Shown in pieces: positions 25,941-35,275 of a DNA stretch of 64,000 nt; the stretch's first letter is position 1; the number at the start of each line of letters is the position of its first letter. Origin of the DNA: Planctomycetota bacterium (lineage in GTDB: Bacteria > Planctomycetota > UBA8742 > UBA2392); contig JABTUE010000001.1 in assembly GCA_015075515.1 (NCBI GenBank), forward strand, positions 372,001 to 436,000, written 5' to 3'. The notes beneath the pieces were generated by a model. It was not told the origin of the DNA and ran no database searches. It worked only from the letters and a program-made list of their open reading frames with translations. The position numbers were made by a program, and so were the translations under genes.

Positions 25941-25967
25941 GCGGCGCGACCGGGCGTGGCGGAAACG

Positions 25968-25997
25968 ACAGGGCCCCCGCGGCGGCGGGGGCCCTGT
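25968..25997. terminator. Strong hairpin between convergent genes
   Basis: A perfect 13-bp GC-rich stem (25968-25980 with 25985-25997) with a GGCG loop separates the secreted protein and the alpha-2-macroglobulin gene. There is no T-tract on either side. Confidence 0.65.
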
Positions 25998-26012
25998 GCT
26001 GAACGGCGCGGT

Positions 26013-29000
26013 TTACTTCCTGTCGGCGATGGTGCACTTCCATTCTTCGCTGTTGGCGCGGACTTCAGCCACGTACATGCTGCCGCCCTGGGTGGGCAGG
26101 GCACTGAACGTGCCCGGCACCTCGCAGCGCAACTGGTACTTCAGGCCGGCGTAACCCTGACGCATGTAGCTGACAAAGAACGCCACGCGGTCGTCACGCA
26201 GCTCGACGTTCTGGCACAGTCCGCCGGCAAACCCCTGGCCGCTGCGCAGGGCCACAGGCTCGCAACCGGCGGGCTTGAAGTCCTCAAAGGCCAGGTATTC
26301 GTAGTCGTTGTCGGCGGTGATGCCAAGCTGAACCTCGATCAGGTCGCCGCTTTGCAGCCTGGCGCCGTATTCCAGCGGGATGCGGTCGTAATCCAGGCGC
26401 TTTTCCACCACTTCCTTTACGCTGCCGTCGGGCTGGGGCTTCTTGACCGTCACCTCGACCACCTTTTCCACCAGCTTGAAGTACTTGCGGTCAATGTGGA
26501 TCTCGTTGCCCGTGGCCGGCAGTTTGTCTTCCTTGCTGAAGTAGCTGCAGAAGCTGCTGAAGTACACCCTGCCCTCGCCGCCGGTGCGCTCGATCGTGAA
26601 CACGTGCTTGCCGGGCGTGAGCTGGGCGCCGTCCAGCCGCAGGTTGGTCTGCAGGGCAAACACGTTCTGGGGCGTGACATCCCAGGTCTTGAGCGTTTTT
26701 CCGTCCATCTTGACCGTCACGCTGTAGGTGCGGGACAGCTCGCCGCGGGCCTTGGCAAAGGCCATCAGCGCCTGCACGGCGTGGCTGGTGTCCTTGGTGC
26801 TGTTCCAGCGTGAACCCTTGCGGTTCTGGGCCAGCCAGCGCACGTGCTGGTCCAGGTACTTGTTGCCGGGGTCCACCATGGTGATGGCCTGCATCACAAA
26901 GGCGTTGGTTTCGATCTTGTCGTTGTACCACCACCAGTATTCGCGGCCGCCGTCCCACCACACGGTGCCCACGCGGGCGTCTTCCTTGCGGTAGTCCTCG
27001 ATGTTGCTGACCAGAATGCGGGCGCGTTCCTTGTCTCCGGCCAGCCACTGGGCCATGCACACCATGGCGCGGCTGAGGTGCGTCAGGTCGTCGCGGCGGT
27101 CATACACCCTGTCCAGCAGTTCCTTGTCGGGCTTGCCGGCAAAGCTGAGCGTCCAGGCGATGTAGGCCGCGCGGTGCAGGTTCTTTTCCTTGCGGGCCTC
27201 GGCGGCCAGGAAGTTCACGCCGCGGTCCAGCATGCTGGTGTCAAACACCACGCCGGCGTTTCTGGCGGTCTGCAGGCCGTACACCACATAGGCGCTCATG
27301 TACGTGTCGCTGTCGCCGTACTGCCACCAGCCCCAGCCGCCGTCGCCGCGCTGCATGATCGCCAGACGCCGGATGCCGGTGTCAATGATCGCGTTCATGG
27401 TCGGCGTGCTGAACACCGGGTTGTGCTTGTACCAGTAGGCGGCCTGGGGGTTGGTGCCCTCATAGGCCAGTTGCGCGCGGCGCTGGCCGATTTCTTCCAG
27501 GCTGATGCCGGAATCGGCCAGGGTCTTGCGCACCACCACGGCGGGCAAAAAGCGGCTCATGGTCTGTTCGACGCAGCCGTAGGGGAACTCCAGCAGGTAC
27601 GGAATGGCGTCCATGGCCAGGGCCGCGACCGACGGGCTGAGCATCAGGTCCAGTCTGGTCTGGGCCGGGTCCAGCTTGTCGGGCAGGTTGACTTCAAAGC
27701 TCTGGCTGGTTTCGCCGTCCTTGATCACGGCGTTGACGGCCTGGTACAGCTCGGCGCCGCGCACCTTGCAGTTGTAGTCCTTCATCGTGGCGTCGGACTC
27801 AACGGCGCTGAGCGCCGACATGCGGATACGGAACAGGCCGCTGCGGGTCATGCGCACCATCCAGTCCACGCGCACTTCGCCGCCGGCCGCCACGGTGATG
27901 CTGCGGGTGTCGGGCGTTTCCGGGAACAGTTCGTAACCGCAGAACCGGCCGATTTCGTCCTTGGTGGCGCTGTCCACCGGGTTGAGCGTCAGCAGCGCCT
28001 GCACCGCCAGCGGGTTGGGGTAACGGTTCATGATGATGCCCGACAGCGTCACCACGTCGCCCTCGACAAAGAAGCGCGGGGCCTGGTCACGCAGGATCAA
28101 CTGCTTGGTGACCTTGACGCCGGCAAAGGCCTCGCCGACCTGGGCGGTGGTTGTGATGCCGCGGGCGGCAATGCGCCAGTCGGTCAGGTTGTCCGGCCAG
28201 GTGAACTCGACTGTGGCCCGGCCGTCGGGGCCGGTGACGACGCTGTGGCTGTAAAACGCGCTGTCCTTGAAGTTGCTGCGCACGCGCGGGGCGGCCATGC
28301 CCTGCGGGGCTTCCTGGTTGGCTTCCTCGCTGGATTCGTTGCCGGCATCCTTGGATTCCTTGGAGCGTTCCATTTCGCCGGGTGCTTCGTCCTTGAGCGC
28401 GCGGGCGGCGGGTGCCGGGGCGCCGCCGGTGCGGCCGCCCTCGCCCTGGGCCTCGCCGTCGGCAAAGCGCGAGTCGCTGGGGCCGCCGACGCGGTTGCGG
28501 CGCAGGCTTTCGCCGGCCTTGTCGCTGGCGGGGTCGCCGGAGGGTTTTTCGCCGGCTTTCTTTTCCAGCTTCTTGACGTCGCCGTCAAAGCCGGCGCGGA
28601 ACTTGTCGGACTTGCTGGCGGGGTTGTTGAAGTCAAACGAATAGCGTTCCCATTCCAGCCAGTTGTTCACGCCCCAGCCCAGCGGCGCGCCGTAGAAGCG
28701 GTATTCTTCCCACTTCTGTTTGTCCCACTGGCGGGTGCCGACTTGGGTGTGGTAGCTGTTGATGTAGTTCAGGTTGTAGCCGCGCCGGTCGCCGTAAAAG
28801 TGCTTCATGATGTTGGGCGTGCGGTCGGGCATGATGTAGGTGATGCTGCGGTCAAACACCGTAAGCGCGAACTCGGCGCTGGCGGGTTTGCCGTCCTTGT
28901 CCTTTGCGGTCACGGTCAGCACGCCCTTGTCGCCCGGCAGGTACCAGGGCTTGTCGGTGGTGACCTGAACGTCCAGGAACTGGTCATTGGGCGGCACGAA

Positions 29001-32000
29001 CAGCTCCAGCGTGGTGGTGTTGATCTCGCCGCGGCGCACGGTCATGACATTGATGTGGAAGTTGGGCACGTGGGCACGGTCCACCGTCAACTCGATTTCA
29101 AGCTGGCCCTGCACGTCGCTCATGTTCACGTAGCTCTGGCTGATCACTTCGCGGCCGCCCATGACGCTGACCAGCATCCAGGCGTCGCGGAAGTCGCTGG
29201 CCAGCAGCACGCGGGCCTTTTCGCCCTTCACATACACGCGCTGCTGGGCAATCAGGCTGAGCGTGCCGAAGCGGAAACTGCCGGGCATCCAGGTGTCGGC
29301 CTTGACAATCACGCGCGTGCTGCCGGTGATTTCGGCGCCCCATTCGTCGCTGGTGCGGAACACCAGGTCGAAGGTTCCGGCTTCCTTCAGTTTTTCGCGC
29401 CAGAACGCCAGGCCGCGTTCGTCGGTGGCCATGTCGCTGCTGCTGATCAGGGTTTTCTGTTCGTCCACGCGCGGCATGCCCTTTTCGTCCATGCGTTCGG
29501 TGAACGTGACCTTGTGGATTTCAAACTTGCCTCTGGTCTGCACCGGCTTGTCGTCGGCGGTCACGGCGCGGACTTCGACGTCGGCGAAGTCGCCCGCGCG
29601 GTAGAAGCCCAGTTTGTTGTCCACAAAGGCAAAGAACGCGCGGCGCAGCGCCCGCACGCTGCCCTGTCCGGCGATCGTGCGGCGCGAGCTGTCGGTGACG
29701 CTGGCTTCCACGCGGTACTGGTGGTCGTATTCGCCCCAGTCGGCCAGGGCCTTTTGCGTGTTCCACTCGATCACCAGGTTGCCGGCCTCGTCGAGTTTGC
29801 CGGTGCCCTCAAGCACCAGTTCGCTGCCGGCGTTGCGCTGGAACTGCTGGTCGGGCGTGCCGTAGTAGACAGGCGACTGCCAGTTGTACAGCCAGTCAAA
29901 CCGGCGCGGGAAATACACGCTGTGGAAGTAAAAGTCGCGGAACACCTTGTAGGTCACGTCGGCGCCGGCAGCGGGCCCGCCAAAGTAGTATTCGGCCTTG
30001 ATTGTGGCGCTTACGGCCTCGCCCAGTTTGACGGGCTTTTCGGGCGCGCTGACGCTGACTTCGAATTCGGGTTTTTTGTATTCCTCGACCTGGAAGTTGC
30101 CGCTGCCCAGCCAGTTTCCGCCGGCGGTGCGCAGGTAGTAGTACCAGGCGCCCAGGCCGGCGTCCTTGTCCAGGGGCAGTTCGTACTCGATGGCGCCGAA
30201 CTTTCCGGCGCGCAGGACCTTCTTGAACTTCTGTTCGCCCTTGGGGTTGTAGATCTCAAGCAGGAAGTCGCCGCCGGCCACGTTGCGCCATTCGCCGCCG
30301 TCGCGCTGGCGCATGATGATCTTGCCGTACACGGTGTCGCCGGGGCGGTAGACCGGGCGGTCGGTAAGCTGGAACATGCGGGTGTCAAAGCGCGAGTAAT
30401 CGTTGTAGCCGCGGCGCTGCCACCACGGGAAGCCCTGCTGGACAAAGGCGTGGCGGCCCGAGTTTTCGGCGTACAGCAGAAAGCCGTCCCAGTCGCTGTT
30501 GCCGGCCGTGGGCACGCGCACGCGACCCTGGGCGTCGGTGGAATAGGTGGAGGTATCCACGCGCCAGCGGTACTGGTCGCGTTCCCACCAGTGGCGCCAG
30601 CGCTTGTAGGTCACGCGGCTGTTGCCGATCGGCGCGCCGGTTTCGCTGTCCACAAACAGCACCAGGTTTTCCGTGGGGCTGTAGGTCTGCAGCACGATCT
30701 GGGCCTCGGTGACACTGAACAGGCGGCGGTCCACCAGCCCGCCGGTGTCCACTTCGACCACATAGCTGCCCGGCGGCAGGCGCTCGGGCATTTCGAACTG
30801 AAGCTGGTTGTAGTTGTGCCTGCCGTCGTCGCCGGTGGTGAAGTCTTTGGCGTAGACCTTTTCGCCGATATAGCCGTCAATCAGCGGCAGCAGCGTTTCG
30901 TCGCCGATGCCCGGCAGCCCGGCCACGTGCGCGTCCAGAAAGCGCGCGTCCTTGAGCAGCCCCGGCAGGTTGAACGTGCGCACGCGCAGTTCAAACTTGC
31001 CCGCGTTGCGGGTTTCAACCCACAGGCCCAGGCGTTCGTCCTTCTTGAACAGGCTGCGGTCGGTGCCCACGTTGTAGCGCCAGTACCAGCCGGCGTAGTT
31101 GCTCCAGCGCTGGACATTGCGGGCTGATTCAATCGCCGTGTCGCGCGCCAGCGTGCGCACCGTGGCGCGCTGGGCCCTGATCTGCTGAAGGTTGTACAGC
31201 GCGCTGGAACGTTCGGTGCTGGTTTCAAAGGCCTTGTTGTTGATCAGCACTTCGTAGGCTCTGGCGGCTTCGGCGTGGCGGCCGACCTGCTGGTACAGAT
31301 AGCCCACGTAGTACTGGGCGTCGTCGGCATAGGCCGTGTCCTGGTACTCGGCGTAGACCTTTTCAAAGGTCGGGATCGGGTTGTATTCGCCGGCCAGCGG
31401 GTCGAAGTGCTGCATTTTCGGGTGGTACAGAACCTGCATCATGTCCCAGTCGTCAATCTGGGCCAGCGAGACCAGAAAGCAGCCGCGCCGGTACAGCGCC
31501 AGCGCCGCCATGTTGCGGCCTTTGGCGCGGCCGTCGTTGATGGCCGCCAGCACGTCCTTGGGGAACTCGCGCTTCTGGGTCAAAAGGCCGGTCGCGGCCT
31601 GTTCCAGCGCCCTGCCCAGTTCAAACGCCTCGTCGTGGCGCCGGAGAATTTCGGCCCGGTCCTCAAACGGATAGTGCCACAGGTTCATCGCCTGCTTCTG
31701 GCCGTTGTCGTCCAGGTAATCCACCTGCACCGACTTCTGGTTCTGGTGGTACTGCCAGGCGTGCAGGGCAGCCGCGGCGTCCAGCGCCGCGTTGTAGGCC
31801 TCGTCGGCCAGCGCCAGCGATTCGGCGCCTTTTTCGCCAAGTTCGCCCACGGCCTTCTTGCCCAGCGGCAGCAGCAGCTCGCAGGCCTTGAACAGGCGCG
31901 TTCTGGCGTTTTCGGCGTCGCTGCGGCTCACGTCGAAGTAACGCGAGTCCTGCATCCAGCGGCCCCAGCTGCGCTCGCCCTTGGCGTTTTCATAGTAATG

Positions 32001-32375
32001 GTGCGGGCGGTCAGAAAAGAAATGACCCAGGCGGTAGTTCGCCCGGGCACGCTGAAGGTCCGTCAACCCGTCGCTGTCGGCCAGCGCCACCAGATCCTTT
32101 TCCGCCTGGTCAAAGTTGCCCAGTTGCGCCTGGCAATGCCCCATGCGCAACCGGATGCGGAAGGCTTCACCGCTGCCGGCGTTGTCTTTCAGATACGCCT
32201 GGTAAGCATCGTAGGCCTTGCGGTAGCTTTTTTCGGCAAAGTGTTTGTCGCCCTCGGCCAGCATGTCGGGCTTGGGCTCGGCCATGCTCACGCCCACCAG
32301 CAGCGTGGCCAGACCCACGACCATCGCGGCGGCCAGGCCGCCAAACAGCGTCTTGCGCTTGAAGGAAAGGGACAT
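26013..32375 (-). CDS. Bacterial alpha-2-macroglobulin with N-terminal TPR region
   Basis: 2120 residues, exported protease trap. N-terminal signal/anchor (LFGGLAAAMVVGLATLLVGV), without a lipobox Cys, so it may be soluble or membrane-anchored. Residues about 30-400 are TPR-like. MG domains follow (MG2 with TDRPVYRPGDTVYGK at about 690), then a charged, low-complexity linker (about 1250-1370, rich in Gly/Glu/Lys/Ala) where a bait region would be expected. The thioester site is PYGCVEQ with Cys1601 and Gln1604 intact, in an alpha-toroid (TED) containing GDGGWGWW. The receptor-binding-like C-domain ends the protein. The ATG at 32375 has GGAGAA upstream. No pbpC-like partner is adjacent, unlike the yfhM arrangement of proteobacteria. 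Confidence 0.92.
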   Translation of the reverse strand: MSLSFKRKTLFGGLAAAMVVGLATLLVGVSMAEPKPDMLAEGDKHFAEKSYRKAYDAYQAYLKDNAGSGEAFRIRLRMGHCQAQLGNFDQAEKDLVALADSDGLTDLQRARANYRLGHFFSDRPHHYYENAKGERSWGRWMQDSRYFDVSRSDAENARTRLFKACELLLPLGKKAVGELGEKGAESLALADEAYNAALDAAAALHAWQYHQNQKSVQVDYLDDNGQKQAMNLWHYPFEDRAEILRRHDEAFELGRALEQAATGLLTQKREFPKDVLAAINDGRAKGRNMAALALYRRGCFLVSLAQIDDWDMMQVLYHPKMQHFDPLAGEYNPIPTFEKVYAEYQDTAYADDAQYYVGYLYQQVGRHAEAARAYEVLINNKAFETSTERSSALYNLQQIRAQRATVRTLARDTAIESARNVQRWSNYAGWYWRYNVGTDRSLFKKDERLGLWVETRNAGKFELRVRTFNLPGLLKDARFLDAHVAGLPGIGDETLLPLIDGYIGEKVYAKDFTTGDDGRHNYNQLQFEMPERLPPGSYVVEVDTGGLVDRRLFSVTEAQIVLQTYSPTENLVLFVDSETGAPIGNSRVTYKRWRHWWERDQYRWRVDTSTYSTDAQGRVRVPTAGNSDWDGFLLYAENSGRHAFVQQGFPWWQRRGYNDYSRFDTRMFQLTDRPVYRPGDTVYGKIIMRQRDGGEWRNVAGGDFLLEIYNPKGEQKFKKVLRAGKFGAIEYELPLDKDAGLGAWYYYLRTAGGNWLGSGNFQVEEYKKPEFEVSVSAPEKPVKLGEAVSATIKAEYYFGGPAAGADVTYKVFRDFYFHSVYFPRRFDWLYNWQSPVYYGTPDQQFQRNAGSELVLEGTGKLDEAGNLVIEWNTQKALADWGEYDHQYRVEASVTDSSRRTIAGQGSVRALRRAFFAFVDNKLGFYRAGDFADVEVRAVTADDKPVQTRGKFEIHKVTFTERMDEKGMPRVDEQKTLISSSDMATDERGLAFWREKLKEAGTFDLVFRTSDEWGAEITGSTRVIVKADTWMPGSFRFGTLSLIAQQRVYVKGEKARVLLASDFRDAWMLVSVMGGREVISQSYVNMSDVQGQLEIELTVDRAHVPNFHINVMTVRRGEINTTTLELFVPPNDQFLDVQVTTDKPWYLPGDKGVLTVTAKDKDGKPASAEFALTVFDRSITYIMPDRTPNIMKHFYGDRRGYNLNYINSYHTQVGTRQWDKQKWEEYRFYGAPLGWGVNNWLEWERYSFDFNNPASKSDKFRAGFDGDVKKLEKKAGEKPSGDPASDKAGESLRRNRVGGPSDSRFADGEAQGEGGRTGGAPAPAARALKDEAPGEMERSKESKDAGNESSEEANQEAPQGMAAPRVRSNFKDSAFYSHSVVTGPDGRATVEFTWPDNLTDWRIAARGITTTAQVGEAFAGVKVTKQLILRDQAPRFFVEGDVVTLSGIIMNRYPNPLAVQALLTLNPVDSATKDEIGRFCGYELFPETPDTRSITVAAGGEVRVDWMVRMTRSGLFRIRMSALSAVESDATMKDYNCKVRGAELYQAVNAVIKDGETSQSFEVNLPDKLDPAQTRLDLMLSPSVAALAMDAIPYLLEFPYGCVEQTMSRFLPAVVVRKTLADSGISLEEIGQRRAQLAYEGTNPQAAYWYKHNPVFSTPTMNAIIDTGIRRLAIMQRGDGGWGWWQYGDSDTYMSAYVVYGLQTARNAGVVFDTSMLDRGVNFLAAEARKEKNLHRAAYIAWTLSFAGKPDKELLDRVYDRRDDLTHLSRAMVCMAQWLAGDKERARILVSNIEDYRKEDARVGTVWWDGGREYWWWYNDKIETNAFVMQAITMVDPGNKYLDQHVRWLAQNRKGSRWNSTKDTSHAVQALMAFAKARGELSRTYSVTVKMDGKTLKTWDVTPQNVFALQTNLRLDGAQLTPGKHVFTIERTGGEGRVYFSSFCSYFSKEDKLPATGNEIHIDRKYFKLVEKVVEVTVKKPQPDGSVKEVVEKRLDYDRIPLEYGARLQSGDLIEVQLGITADNDYEYLAFEDFKPAGCEPVALRSGQGFAGGLCQNVELRDDRVAFFVSYMRQGYAGLKYQLRCEVPGTFSALPTQGGSMYVAEVRANSEEWKCTIADRK

Positions 32376-32482
32376 CGCGTTCTCCGTCCGCAAAAGAATC
32401 ACCGCCCGCGCGGGGCGAAAGTCAGGTGCCATGATACGCAAAGGGAAAGCGTGTGGTTCCAGCCATCCCGGCCCGGCACGCA

Positions 32483-32517
32483 TGTTGTAACCTTTTCAAC
32501 TGACAGCGGTTACAACA
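32483..32517. promoter_or_regulatory. Perfect 10-bp inverted repeat upstream of alpha-2-macroglobulin (operator-like)
   Basis: TGTTGTAACC (32483-32492) and GGTTACAACA (32508-32517) are exact reverse complements with a 15-base spacer. The site lies about 108 bases before the alpha-2-macroglobulin start, between that gene and the terminator of the gene upstream. It is AT-richer than its surroundings and fits a dimeric repressor or activator site. Confidence 0.5.
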
Positions 32518-32542
32518 CAATGGCCGCGGCCGCCAAAATTGA

Positions 32543-32573
32543 CGGACGCGCCGCCATAACGGCGGCGCGTCCG
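32543..32573 (-). terminator. Terminator of the surface-protein gene
   Basis: A perfect 13-bp stem (32543-32555 with 32561-32573) and a 5-base loop, followed on the minus strand by TCAATTTT. It begins about 14 bases after the stop codon at 32587. Confidence 0.8.
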
Positions 32574-32586
32574 GTTTATGCACTTT

Positions 32587-34503
32587 TCAGGCCTTGCGCC
32601 GCCGGCGCCAGGCCAGCAACACCAGCAGCGGCCAGGGTGTAACCGCCAGTCCGGCGCTGCAACCGCCGCCGCCACCGCCGCCACCGCCCACTCCCCCACC
32701 GCCGCCGGAGGATACGGCCGTGCCGGAAACGCCAAAGGTGAAGGGCGAAGCGGTAGAGACATCGTTGTGGGTAAAGGTGATCGTGCCGGTCTTGACCCCG
32801 GCCGTGGTGGCGGCAAAGGCCACGGTAAAGCTGGTGCTGCTGCCCGGCGCCACACTGGGCGCAAAGCTGGTGGTGTTGAGGGTGAAATCCGGGCTGCTGC
32901 TCAGGGGCGTGCCCAAGTTCAGGTTCGCGCCGCCCACGTTTTCAATCGTGATCGTGACCGCCGCCGTGGGCAGGGCCGTCAGGTTGTGCGTGCCAAAGGC
33001 GCGCAGACCAGCCGCCGGGGCGCCGTTGACAATCACCGGGCCGGCCAGCGTGCCCTCGTGCACCACCAGCGTCGCCACAGGCGTGCCGGTCGTGCCCACA
33101 CCCGTGACCTCAAACCGGAACGGGTTGCTGGTCGCGGCGTTGTGCGTGAACTCGACGTGCGCGGCCTTGCTGCCGGCGCTGCCGGGGTCAAAGGCCACGG
33201 TGAAGGTCGTGTTGTTGCCGGGGGCAACGTTGAAGTTCATGCCCGTGGTGTTGAGCACAAACTGCGAGGCGTCGGCGCCCACCAGCGTGGGGCTGCTGAG
33301 GTTCAGTTGGGCGCTGCCGCCGTTGGTGATGGTGATCGTCACCGCCGCCGTGGGGCCGGCCGCAATGTCGCGGTTGCCAAAGGCGCGGGGCGAGCCCGCG
33401 GCCGGGGCGTTGTAGGCAATCGCCCCGCCGGAATCGGAAACCGCAAGGGCCGGCGCCGCCGCGGCCTGGATGATCGAGAAACTCAAGACCGTGCTGGCCA
33501 CGCCGTCGTTGACGGTCAGGGTCACCATGTGCGTCACGCCGGCGCTGGTGTTGAACGTGCCCGACGTGGGCGTAAGCGTGTAGGGCACGGCCGTGGAGGC
33601 ACTCTGCCACTGGGCCAGAACAATGCCCGTTGCACCCAGGTTGGTGATCGTCGTGGTCACCGAACAGTTGTTGTTGTCGGCGTCCGTCACCTGGAACGAA
33701 AAGTTCATCGAGGCCACGGTGGTGTTGAACGCGACGTTGATCGAGCCGCCGTGGCTGATGGTCACGGGCGTGCCGGCGCCGGCGGGCTGGTACGTACCGG
33801 CCACGGCCGGCGGGGTGTTCGAGCCGCCGCCGTTGGGCGTGAACTTGATGAAGGATTTTTCCTCCCAGCTGTACATGGTGCCGTCGGCGGGGTCTACCTT
33901 GCCGCTGGTGCCGCCGCTGAACTCGCCAAAGATGACTTCCTGGTTGGCCGAGTAAGCCTCGGCGATCACCACCGCGTACTTCTCGGTGTATTCGCTGCTT
34001 TGGGCGGGGTAGGTCGGGCTGCCGTAGCAGAACTCGATTTCGCCGGTGTTGCAGTCCATGCGAACCTGCATCAGCACGGTGATGGTGGTGCTGGAACCCG
34101 AGGCCTGCTTGATTTCAGACCATTCCACGACCATCACGCCGCTCTGGTCCTCATAGGCGATGTCGCCGCCCGAAGTCGGCGCGTAATCGGCCCAGCGCGG
34201 CGCCAGCACCGGCAGGGCACAGTTCACGTAATCGGGCGTGGGCTTGTTGTACGACCCGCCGCCGCCCAGAAGAATGAAGCCGTTGGTGCAGACCTCAAGC
34301 TTGGTGTAGGTCTGGCCGAAAAACGTGAAACCGCTGCCGGGAAAGCCCAGCGTCGTGCTCAGCTCGTCGTCTGAACTGAAGCTCAGGCGCGTGGCCGAAG
34401 CCCCCAGCGGGTTATACGACTGGTGGCCGTAGGTCACGGTGTAACTCTGGGCGCCCAGTGCCGCTGTCAGCAGCAGGCACAGCAGCGCAAACGCTGTCCG
34501 CAT
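32587..34503 (-). CDS. Surface protein with choice-of-anchor-D-like repeats and Gly/Cys/TM/Arg sorting tail
   Basis: 638 residues. Signal peptide MRTAFALLCLLLTAALGAQS. An N-terminal beta-rich domain (about 20-220) has two CxN/VNC-type cysteines and WADYAPTSGGD. A middle domain (about 240-350) looks immunoglobulin- or cadherin-like (FQVTDADNNN, LTVNDGVAS). Two similar repeats follow, each 'AFG...A.PTAAVTITI.N.G.A.LNL' ending 'FTHN....SPF.F.V.G'. The C-terminus is a glycine run with GGGCSAG, a short hydrophobic helix (PWPLLVLLAW) and RRRRKA. That tripartite tail resembles GGGC/MYXO-CTERM-type sorting signals cut by exosortase- or rhomboid-like enzymes. ATG 34503 has GGAGG 8 bases upstream; ATG 34509 is too close to it. 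Confidence 0.82.
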   Translation of the reverse strand: MRTAFALLCLLLTAALGAQSYTVTYGHQSYNPLGASATRLSFSSDDELSTTLGFPGSGFTFFGQTYTKLEVCTNGFILLGGGGSYNKPTPDYVNCALPVLAPRWADYAPTSGGDIAYEDQSGVMVVEWSEIKQASGSSTTITVLMQVRMDCNTGEIEFCYGSPTYPAQSSEYTEKYAVVIAEAYSANQEVIFGEFSGGTSGKVDPADGTMYSWEEKSFIKFTPNGGGSNTPPAVAGTYQPAGAGTPVTISHGGSINVAFNTTVASMNFSFQVTDADNNNCSVTTTITNLGATGIVLAQWQSASTAVPYTLTPTSGTFNTSAGVTHMVTLTVNDGVASTVLSFSIIQAAAAPALAVSDSGGAIAYNAPAAGSPRAFGNRDIAAGPTAAVTITITNGGSAQLNLSSPTLVGADASQFVLNTTGMNFNVAPGNNTTFTVAFDPGSAGSKAAHVEFTHNAATSNPFRFEVTGVGTTGTPVATLVVHEGTLAGPVIVNGAPAAGLRAFGTHNLTALPTAAVTITIENVGGANLNLGTPLSSSPDFTLNTTSFAPSVAPGSSTSFTVAFAATTAGVKTGTITFTHNDVSTASPFTFGVSGTAVSSGGGGGVGGGGGGGGGCSAGLAVTPWPLLVLLAWRRRRKA

Positions 34504-34707
34504 GTTCATTGCCTCCGAAAGTGGTTGTCCTCGGCGCCTATTGTAAGGAAACGGCCAGGCCAACCCCAAGCCATGACCGGGCTTGCCTTTCCGAAACCGA
34601 GAAGAACCCGCGACCTTCACGCTTTTGGAAAGCCCGGCCGGCCCGGCCCATGCGGCGACCGGGGCCGGCGCTCGACCGGCCGATTCTGGCGATGGTTTGC
34701 CCCGCGT

Positions 34708-35211
34708 TCAGGCCACGGCGACCGGAGGCGGAGCGATGGAAGTCTCAGACTGCTCCGCGGGTACGCCGGGTTTGTCCGCCGCGGGCGTCCGGGGCGCAAA
34801 AGACCGGGCCGTCTTAACAATTTTTTCGGCGCCTTCGGCCGGGGCCGGTTCAGCCGTCGCCGGGGCGGTTTTGCTTGCCGCCAGCCGGGCCCCGGTGCCG
34901 TCCACAGGCGGGCGCGGGCGCAGCCCCAGGCGTTCAATCGCCTGGGCACGGGACATGCGCAACAGCGCGGCTTTTTCGTGCATCAGGGCGCGGATTTCGC
35001 GCGCGGCGCGCATGGCATCAGCGGCGCTGAGTGTACGGTCGCCGGCGCGGAAGCTGGTCAGGATCGCCTGCATGGCGTCCAGGGCGACATCCAGCGCGCC
35101 GCCCTGCATCTCGATGTAGATGGCATTGGCGGCTTCCTCAATGTAGCCCGCGAACTCGGCCTCGGCTTCGACAGGAAAGTCGGCGGCGTATTCTGGCAAG
35201 GGTCTGGACAT
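34708..35211 (-). CDS. Small hypothetical protein with Ala/Pro-rich tail
   Basis: 167 residues from the ATG at 35211, which has GGAG 7 bases upstream. The first 110 residues are predicted helical and acidic (EAEAEFAGYIEEAANAIYIE, MRAAREIRALMHEKAALLRM), and the last 55 are disordered Ala/Pro/Thr. No signal peptide or membrane segment. A longer frame reaching 35427 overlaps the MORN-like gene antisense in composition and is not needed. It lies 65 bases downstream of the MORN-like gene on the same strand and may be in its transcript. No family recognised. Confidence 0.65.
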   Translation of the reverse strand: MSRPLPEYAADFPVEAEAEFAGYIEEAANAIYIEMQGGALDVALDAMQAILTSFRAGDRTLSAADAMRAAREIRALMHEKAALLRMSRAQAIERLGLRPRPPVDGTGARLAASKTAPATAEPAPAEGAEKIVKTARSFAPRTPAADKPGVPAEQSETSIAPPPVAVA

Positions 35212-35275
35212 GACGGTTCTCCGGTTGTGTGAGCCCCCCAACCATACCAGAGGGTGCGACACAAACCGGACGCCG

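Noticed and set aside
26844..31127. 1427-codon open frame on the plus strand
   Set aside because: It is antisense to the alpha-2-macroglobulin gene, His/Val/Ala/Gly-rich, and has no recognisable motif; long antisense frames are common at this GC content.
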